A stretch of DNA of 11,723 nucleotides from an uncultured Treponema sp. (GTDB taxonomy: Bacteria; Spirochaetota; Spirochaetia; Treponematales; Treponemataceae): contig CAJPPE010000020.1 in the NCBI GenBank assembly GCA_905372345.1, positions 1-11,723 of the forward strand, written 5' to 3'. Every line of letters begins with the position of its first letter. Within the stretch, counting starts at the first letter, position 1. This document shows positions 1-4,480 of this stretch, in pieces. A program made the translations under genes and the position numbers. The notes under the pieces were generated by a model that searched no databases, was not told where the DNA came from, and worked only from the letters and a program-made list of their open reading frames with translations.

Positions 1-24
1 GTAAATAAATTTATCTATACCCAT
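1..24 (-). CDS. 5' end of a divergent gene leaving the window (possible PdxR/MocR-type regulator)
   Basis: On the minus strand an ATG at 24-22 opens a frame reading MGIDKFIY and is still open at the window edge. It is preceded by GGGGAG (plus positions 38-33), 8 bases before the ATG, which is a strong ribosome-binding site and the main reason to call a gene from only eight codons. The gene is divergent from pdxS with a 148-base gap to the pdxS GTG start. In several bacteria the MocR-type regulator PdxR is divergent from pdxST, so that is a reasonable guess, but the eight visible residues contain no diagnostic motif. The product is otherwise unrecognised. Confidence 0.5.
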
Positions 25-111
25 ATTTAATACTCCCCAATATAATACCATTTTTAAGATATTTTTTCTACTGTCAGATTTTTTTACTCTCAAGTTAAAA
101 TGATACCCTAC

Positions 112-140
112 TTTAATTTATCCCTGCTTTGCAGTATAAT
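112..140 (+). promoter_or_regulatory. Putative sigma-70 promoter of pdxS
   Basis: A perfect TATAAT lies at 135-140, with a weak -35 (TTTAAT, 112-117) at 17-base spacing. Transcription would begin near 147. That leaves a leader of about 25 bases containing the GGAGG ribosome-binding site at 163-167. The weak -35 would fit a promoter that needs an activator, as for PdxR-controlled pdx genes elsewhere, but no clear operator repeat was found. Confidence 0.5.
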
Positions 141-162
141 TGCATCCGTTCTAAACATTTAT

Positions 163-167
163 GGAGG
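163..167 (+). promoter_or_regulatory. Shine-Dalgarno site that decides the pdxS start
   Basis: GGAGG at 163-167 is followed by five Ts and then an in-frame GTG at 173. The upstream in-frame ATG at 161 overlaps the first base of this site, and nothing resembling a ribosome-binding site lies in front of it. The GTG is therefore the better start. Confidence 0.7.
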
Positions 168-172
168 TTTTT

Positions 173-1021
173 GTGGATATTTTAGATAAACTAAGGGGCG
201 GCGTCATTATGGACGTAACCAACCCCGAGCAGGCAAAGATTGCAGAAAATGCAGGAGCCGTTGCAGTCATGGCTCTCGAAAGAATTCCGGCCGATATAAG
301 GGCAGCCGGAGGGGTCTCAAGAATGAGCGATCCTAAGATGATTAAAGAAATCATAAAGGCCGTAAAAATTCCCGTTATGGCAAAGGTCAGAATCGGTCAC
401 TTTGTAGAGGCTTCAATTTTGGAAGCTATCGGTATCGATTTTATTGATGAATCCGAAGTTCTATCTCCGGCAGACGAGGTTTACCATGTAGATAAAAATA
501 AATTCAAGGTACCCTTTGTATGCGGAGCCCGAAATTTGGGAGAAGCATTAAGAAGAATCCAAGAAGGTGCAAAGATGATACGCACAAAGGGTGAGGCTGG
601 AACCGGAGATGTAATTCAGGCTGTAAAACACATGCGCCAAATCCAAAGTGAAATGAGGCAGCTGACATGCCTTCGCGAAGATGAACTCTATGTTGCTGCA
701 AAGAATTTTCAAGTACCTTATGCCCTTGTAGAATATGTACATAAGCACGGGAAACTCCCCGTTCCGAACTTTTCGGCAGGAGGAGTTGCAACCCCCGCAG
801 ACGCAGCCTTGATGGTTCACCTAGGTGCTGACGGCGTTTTTGTCGGAAGCGGTATTTTTAAATCGGGCGATCCTGCAAAAAGAGCAGCCGCCATCGTAAA
901 GGCCGTAAAAAATTACGATAATCCTGCAATCTTAGCAGAGGTTTCAGAAAACCTCGGCCCTGCCATGGTTGGAATCAACGAAGAAGAAATAAAAGTTATA
1001 ATGAGCGAAAGAGGAGTCTAA
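173..1021 (+). CDS. pdxS: Pyridoxal 5'-phosphate synthase, lyase subunit PdxS
   Basis: PdxS makes pyridoxal 5'-phosphate in the cytoplasm from a pentose phosphate (ribose or ribulose 5-phosphate), glyceraldehyde 3-phosphate and ammonia. The ammonia usually comes from the glutaminase PdxT. The (beta/alpha)8-barrel signatures are intact: GGVIMDV (Asp14 counted from the GTG), MAKVRIGH with the Schiff-base lysine Lys71, and [10 protein letters not shown] with the second catalytic lysine Lys139. The C-terminus [17 protein letters not shown] is typical. At 282 residues it is about ten shorter than usual, all at the N-terminus. GTG at 173 is chosen because GGAGG lies 5 bases before it; the in-frame ATG at 161 would add four residues. 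No pdxT follows: a terminator lies 14 bases downstream and the next gene faces the other way. If pdxT is absent elsewhere, the enzyme would have to use free ammonia. Confidence 0.97.
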   Translation: MDILDKLRGGVIMDVTNPEQAKIAENAGAVAVMALERIPADIRAAGGVSRMSDPKMIKEIIKAVKIPVMAKVRIGHFVEASILEAIGIDFIDESEVLSPADEVYHVDKNKFKVPFVCGARNLGEALRRIQEGAKMIRTKGEAGTGDVIQAVKHMRQIQSEMRQLTCLREDELYVAAKNFQVPYALVEYVHKHGKLPVPNFSAGGVATPADAALMVHLGADGVFVGSGIFKSGDPAKRAAAIVKAVKNYDNPAILAEVSENLGPAMVGINEEEIKVIMSERGV

Positions 1022-1034
1022 GCTGCTTTTACAA

Positions 1035-1082
1035 AAAAGAGGTGTTTTAACGAGCTTCTAAACTCATTAAAACACCTCTTTT
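1035..1082. terminator. Bidirectional intrinsic terminator between pdxS and the galactokinase-like gene
   Basis: The 16-base arms 1035-1050 (AAAAGAGGTGTTTTAA) and 1067-1082 are perfectly complementary. Inside them a further GAG/CTC pair (1052-1054 with 1063-1065) closes an 8-base loop. The right arm ends in TTTT on the plus strand and the minus strand reads into TTTTTT, so the stem can end transcription of both converging genes. Confidence 0.9.
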
Positions 1083-1098
1083 CATTCTATACCTATCT

Positions 1099-2340
1099 TT
1101 ATAAAATGCGGACTCCTGCTGCACTTTTAAATTCAAAGAATTCGGGACTGACTCCTGTTTTTTCAAAATACCTTTTATGTACCTCAAGATAAAATTCGTC
1201 AAGAGCATCTTTTTTTACCAAGGCCAGAATATAGCAGCCTTCGGTATTTCCGACTAACTTTGCTCCTCGGCATCCTCTTTGAATAATGGCAGTTTCAAAA
1301 AGAACATTTTGTTCGGTACTCATAAGCTCAAAATCATCCCTCATCGAAATATGGGATTCACAAAGGAGCTTTCCCAAAAGATCCATATCTCCTTTCTCTA
1401 AAGCCATTACCGCCTTAGAAGCTCTTGCGTTTTCGGTAATGCAGTGCTTTACCCTCCGCATAATTGTCTTATCCAAAAAACTAGGCTGATAGTATGTATA
1501 ATCAGCTTCGGTTATTTCGCAAAGATGATCCAAGTCTAATTTGTTTTGTAAAATACGCAAGCCCTCTTCACACTCCATGTAGCGGATATTGGAAGAAGCC
1601 CTATAAGCTTCACTATTTGAGCGGGTACCTATTATTACTATTCCATATTCTCCCAAATTTAAAGGCAGACTTAAAAAAGAAAGATCCCTAGAGTCAAACA
1701 AATTAAGATCATCTTGTTTTGCCGAAAAAGAAGATATTTGATTTGACAGCCCTCTCTTTGTGTTTAAGATTTCATGTTCGGCTTCCAAGCACAGCGAGGC
1801 TATAGCTTTAAAGTTCTCTTTAAGTTTAAATATAGATAAAAGCCCGGTACAAAAGCCCGCTTCAAAGGCCGGTAAGGAGGTCTGCCCTGTTTTAAAGCGT
1901 AACTTATCGAAGACCATTATATCAAAACCGCTTAAAGGATTTTCAAAATGCTTATTAATTTTTTGTGCCGTTAAAAGAATAATATTGAATATGGAGCTTG
2001 CAAAACCTTCTTTCCTGCTGTCCAGATTTTGATTTTTTCCGGCTTGTCCGCTTATAAGGCCTTCAAATTTTTTATTTAAAACCAAATCCGTCAAAGAAAT
2101 TTTATCCGAGCTGTTTTTTCTAATAAAAAAATAAATAGACTTATCGCAGCATAAATTTAAAACATTTCCGCCGTTATAATCCAGCTCTTCGCCCATGAGG
2201 GTCAAACTAAGAGGAGAGGCTATTAAAATTCCTTCTTCCGGCGAAGCGTCATAAACCTCATCAAAAAGTTTTTTAAGTTCAACTTTTAATTCGGCTTCGT
2301 CCATGTTTTCCAAATTCTTTATATCCGCATTAAAGTTCAT
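1099..2340 (-). CDS. Galactokinase-like GHMP-fold protein, catalytically degenerate
   Basis: This 413-residue protein follows the galactokinase layout over its whole length. GEELDYNGGNVL (50-61) matches the sugar-binding motif GEHTDYNGG. GLSNQISSFSAKQDDLNLFDSRDL (197-220) matches the catalytic GIMDQ...DCRSL region. The C-terminal part with MALEKGDMDLLGKLLCESHISMRDDFELM (312-340) is strongly galactokinase-like. Key residues are altered, however. The conserved Arg before the sugar motif is Ser45, the sugar-binding His is Glu52 and the catalytic Asp is Asn200. The phosphate-binding loop GLSSSAA is reduced to roughly GQTSLPA (152-158), and TGGGFGGC is shortened to VGNTEGC (363-369). Galactokinase normally phosphorylates galactose with ATP; this protein probably cannot do so in the usual way. 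The frame is intact, so it looks like a retained pseudokinase rather than a decayed gene. GAGGTG lies 5 bases before the ATG. No gal genes are nearby. Confidence 0.8.
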   Translation of the reverse strand: MNFNADIKNLENMDEAELKVELKKLFDEVYDASPEEGILIASPLSLTLMGEELDYNGGNVLNLCCDKSIYFFIRKNSSDKISLTDLVLNKKFEGLISGQAGKNQNLDSRKEGFASSIFNIILLTAQKINKHFENPLSGFDIMVFDKLRFKTGQTSLPAFEAGFCTGLLSIFKLKENFKAIASLCLEAEHEILNTKRGLSNQISSFSAKQDDLNLFDSRDLSFLSLPLNLGEYGIVIIGTRSNSEAYRASSNIRYMECEEGLRILQNKLDLDHLCEITEADYTYYQPSFLDKTIMRRVKHCITENARASKAVMALEKGDMDLLGKLLCESHISMRDDFELMSTEQNVLFETAIIQRGCRGAKLVGNTEGCYILALVKKDALDEFYLEVHKRYFEKTGVSPEFFEFKSAAGVRIL

Positions 2341-2389
2341 ACAACACCTCTATTCATTATCGGCAGGCAGCTTATTAAAACAAAAGCCA

Positions 2390-2418
2390 TTGTCTTTTTT
2401 TTAAAAAAATATTATTCT
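2390..2418 (+). promoter_or_regulatory. Putative promoter giving a leaderless ttcA transcript
   Basis: TTGTCT (2390-2395) and TATTCT (2413-2418) are spaced by 17 bases. The ATG of the PP-loop gene is at 2425, just where transcription would begin. The bases before the ATG contain no Shine-Dalgarno sequence, which agrees with a leaderless or nearly leaderless mRNA. An overlapping TATTAT at 2410-2415 is an alternative -10. Confidence 0.4.
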
Positions 2419-2424
2419 CATCTC

Positions 2425-3132
2425 ATGGCAAACCCCAAACTTTTTAGAACAATCGACAGGGCTGTTTTTGATTATAAGATGATAGAAGAAGGAGACCGAA
2501 TTTTACTTGCGGCTTCAGGCGGAAAGGATTCTACGGCCTTAGCCGAGTATTTTTCGATGCGCTTAAAACGCCCCTCGCCTAGATTTCAAGTTCATGCTAT
2601 GCACATTGCAACCGACGTAGCTCCGCCCCTTTCTTCTGATTTAATAAAAATGTTTGAAAACTGGAACATTCCGCTCACAATAAAAACCGTTTCCGTCTTG
2701 GGAAGATTAAAACCTAATGAAAAGATGAATTGCTGGTGGTGCTCAACTCAAAGGCGCACCGAGCTAAATAAATTTGCCATGGAGGAGGGCTTTAATAAGA
2801 TAGCCTTAGGTCATCACTTGGATGATATTTTGGAAACCCTTTTGATGAATTCCTTAGAAAAGGGAATATTGTCTACAATGCCCCCTGTCTTAAAATTCGA
2901 AAAATATCCCGTTACGATGATAAGGCCGCTCTGCCTTGCAGACCTCCCCATGATTATCCGCCATTCAGAGCAGGCCGGTTATATATGTTCTACCTGCACC
3001 TGCAACTTTCAACAAAACTCCGCCCGCAAAACAGCCCGCTCAAGACTCGACCGCCTGACAGGCGACTCCTACAAGCTCAAGATAAACCTTTTTAATTCTC
3101 TAAAGAATATCTTGCCTGAATATCTGCCGTGA
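2425..3132 (+). CDS. ttcA: TtcA-family tRNA 2-thiocytidine biosynthesis protein (PP-loop ATPase)
   Basis: TtcA enzymes adenylate cytidine 32 of certain tRNAs and insert sulfur using an oxygen-sensitive [4Fe-4S] cluster. Visible here are the PP-loop SGGKDS (31-36), a first cysteine pair in CWWC (Cys103, Cys106), the family signature KIALGHHLDD (125-134) followed by TLLMNSLEKG, MPP and IRPL, and a second cysteine pair Cys188/Cys191. The pair sits in CSTCTC, where E. coli-type TtcA has CNLCGSQ, so Cys193 is extra. At 235 residues it is much shorter than the roughly 310 of E. coli TtcA but complete across the catalytic core. The ATG at 2425 has no ribosome-binding site; a promoter just upstream suggests a leaderless message. 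It is divergent from the galactokinase-like gene and ends 3 bases from the end of arcA. A related PP-loop thiolase with another tRNA target cannot be excluded. Confidence 0.85.
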   Translation: MANPKLFRTIDRAVFDYKMIEEGDRILLAASGGKDSTALAEYFSMRLKRPSPRFQVHAMHIATDVAPPLSSDLIKMFENWNIPLTIKTVSVLGRLKPNEKMNCWWCSTQRRTELNKFAMEEGFNKIALGHHLDDILETLLMNSLEKGILSTMPPVLKFEKYPVTMIRPLCLADLPMIIRHSEQAGYICSTCTCNFQQNSARKTARSRLDRLTGDSYKLKINLFNSLKNILPEYLP

Positions 3133-3135
3133 ACC

Positions 3136-4368
3136 TTACCTTATATCTTCTCTTAATAGAGGCATACTCATACAGCGGGGGCCGCCGCGGCCGCGGGAAA
3201 GTTCACCGCAGGGCATTTCGAGGACTTTTAAGCCCTTTTTGTTTAAGATTTCGTTTGTAACATCGTTTCTTTCATAAACGACTATTGTGCCCGGGCTTAT
3301 GCAGAGGGTATTGGAACCGTCATTCCACTGTTCGCGTTCGGCTGCAATCTTGTCGCCTCCGGCACATTGGATGAGCTCAATCTTTCCGACTCCCGTATAT
3401 TTTTCAAGAACCTTTTCTAAGGTAGAATCAATCTGCTTTACGTTGAGTTCTCCCTTTTTGGCACCTTGGGTAATTTCAAAGACTCTTAAAGGCCCTAGAA
3501 TTCCGGGGTGAATAGTAAACTTGTCAAAGTCTATTTGAGTAAAGACCGTATCCAAGTGCATAAAGGCCCTGATAGCAGGAATTTGAAAAGCTAAGATCGT
3601 TTTTATAGGGGAATCCGAGTTATAAAAGATATTATTTGCTATAGAATCGATGGCGTTGGCGGATGTCCTCTGTGAAAGCCCTATCGCCAAAACATCTTTA
3701 CCGATATTTAAGATGTCTCCGCCTTCAATACTGGGAGCATCATAGCGGTTGTAGAATCTGTTTACCTTTCCGGCATATTCGGGATGATGCTCAAAGATGT
3801 ATTCTCCGTAAATAGTTTCACGGCATCTTGTTACCGAGTACATTTTATTTAAGCTGACCCCGTTCCCTATACAAGCAAAGGGGTCGCGGGTAAAGTAGAG
3901 GTTGGGCATAGGGTTTATTATCATAGAGCCAGAATCCAAAACATAGTGCGAAAGCGAATGTGTATTCTTAAATGGTATCTCGTTTGCGTTTACGCCTTCC
4001 ATTGTTTTTAGGATAAGTTCTTTCGGATCCTTGATTGCATTAAGAAAATCATAGATCATTTTTTGATAATATTCGGAATAGATGTCAGCTTCGTTAATAT
4101 ACTGCTTTATAAATTTTTCGCGGATTTCCGCACTTTGAGAAACAGCCTCAGCCGCCAAGTCTTCAAGATATACAACTTCCACTCCGTTTTTAGACAGAAT
4201 ATCGGCAAAAGCATCGTGTTCTTTTTGGGCTACCTTCAAAAACGGAATATCATCAAACAATAGTTCATCAAGTTTATCGGGGGTAAGATTTAAAAGTTCC
4301 TTTCCGGGACGGTGCAGTAGCACTTTTTTTAATTTTCCTATTTCACTTGTAACATTTATGACAGCCAT
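3136..4368 (-). CDS. arcA: Arginine deiminase
   Basis: This enzyme hydrolyses L-arginine to citrulline and ammonia in the cytoplasm, the first step of the arginine deiminase pathway. The 410-residue length is standard. All guanidino-modifying motifs are present: FTRDP (159-163, Asp162), EGGD (215-218, Glu215), MHLDT (270-274, His271 and Asp273) and the C-terminal GRGGPRCMSMP with the nucleophile Cys399. The start is well supported by AGGAG (plus positions 4379-4375) 6 bases before the ATG and a good promoter upstream. No arcB, arcC or arginine/ornithine antiporter gene is next to it, so here arcA stands alone rather than in the common arc operon. Its 3' end faces ttcA with only 3 bases between the stop codons and no hairpin, so the two transcripts must overlap. 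The local base composition around the active-site Cys codon is unusually GC-rich. Confidence 0.97.
   Translation of the reverse strand: MAVINVTSEIGKLKKVLLHRPGKELLNLTPDKLDELLFDDIPFLKVAQKEHDAFADILSKNGVEVVYLEDLAAEAVSQSAEIREKFIKQYINEADIYSEYYQKMIYDFLNAIKDPKELILKTMEGVNANEIPFKNTHSLSHYVLDSGSMIINPMPNLYFTRDPFACIGNGVSLNKMYSVTRCRETIYGEYIFEHHPEYAGKVNRFYNRYDAPSIEGGDILNIGKDVLAIGLSQRTSANAIDSIANNIFYNSDSPIKTILAFQIPAIRAFMHLDTVFTQIDFDKFTIHPGILGPLRVFEITQGAKKGELNVKQIDSTLEKVLEKYTGVGKIELIQCAGGDKIAAEREQWNDGSNTLCISPGTIVVYERNDVTNEILNKKGLKVLEMPCGELSRGRGGPRCMSMPLLREDIR
3185..3196. repeat. GC-only perfect palindrome inside arcA
   Basis: CCGCGGCCGCGG is a 12-base perfect palindrome inside a run of almost pure G and C from about 3175 to 3197, in otherwise AT-rich sequence. 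It encodes the Gly/Arg-rich loop just before the catalytic cysteine of arginine deiminase and so is partly forced by the protein, although the codons used (CGC, GGC) are GC-rich choices. Confidence 0.8.
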
Positions 4369-4398
4369 GCAATTCTCCTAAGTTTAATAATCTTGATG

Positions 4399-4427
4399 AT
4401 TGTACAGAATAAGAACAAAGAATTCAA
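4399..4427 (-). promoter_or_regulatory. Putative sigma-70 promoter of arcA
   Basis: On the minus strand TTGAAT (plus 4427-4422) and TACAAT (plus 4404-4399) are separated by exactly 17 bases. Transcription would start near 4392, giving a leader of about 24 bases that contains the AGGAG site before the arcA ATG. Its -35 is about 18 bases from the -35 of the oppositely directed cyclase promoter. Confidence 0.6.
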
Positions 4428-4445
4428 TAGGGAGGATTTCTCGTA

Positions 4446-4473
4446 TTGACAAAAAGCGTTTAGTATGTAAACT
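4446..4473 (+). promoter_or_regulatory. Putative promoter of the adenylate cyclase gene, implying a leaderless start
   Basis: A perfect TTGACA (4446-4451) is followed after 16 bases by TAAACT (4468-4473), directly preceded by TG. Transcription would begin at about 4480, on top of the ATG at 4481. If real, it places the in-frame TTG at 4400 and the GGGAGG at 4430-4435 outside the transcript. Confidence 0.5.
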
Positions 4474-4480
4474 ATTATCC

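Noticed and set aside
61..125. Possible regulator-binding direct repeats upstream of pdxS (two AT-rich blocks ending in CCC)
   Set aside because: The blocks match only loosely and differ in spacing; low-complexity AT sequence explains them equally well.
504..820. Minus-strand open frames inside pdxS, and similar frames opposite arcA, the cyclase, the LysR gene, the peptidase and the binding protein
   Set aside because: They lie antisense to well-recognised genes, lack ribosome-binding sites and have no family resemblance in their translations.
1099..2340. Calling the GHMP-like gene a pseudogene
   Set aside because: There is no frameshift or premature stop, the length is normal for galactokinase, and conserved structural blocks are kept, which suggests selection for another role.
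2341..2361. Promoter for the galactokinase-like gene (TTGTTT-16-GATAAT on the minus strand, plus 2383-2356)
   Set aside because: The predicted start would fall on the Shine-Dalgarno sequence of the gene, so the assignment is not convincing.
4446..4463. Five-codon leader peptide TTG ACA AAA AGC GTT TAG behind GGGAGG
   Set aside because: The TTGACA is better explained as the -35 of the cyclase promoter, and a five-codon frame is expected by chance.
4400..4480. N-terminal extension of the cyclase from TTG at 4400, or from ATT at 4445 behind GGGAGG
   Set aside because: No ribosome-binding site precedes 4400. The arcA -10 and the cyclase -35 fall inside this stretch. An ATT start at 4445 is 9 bases from GGGAGG but is a very rare codon for initiation. 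ATG 4481 gives a natural N-terminus.
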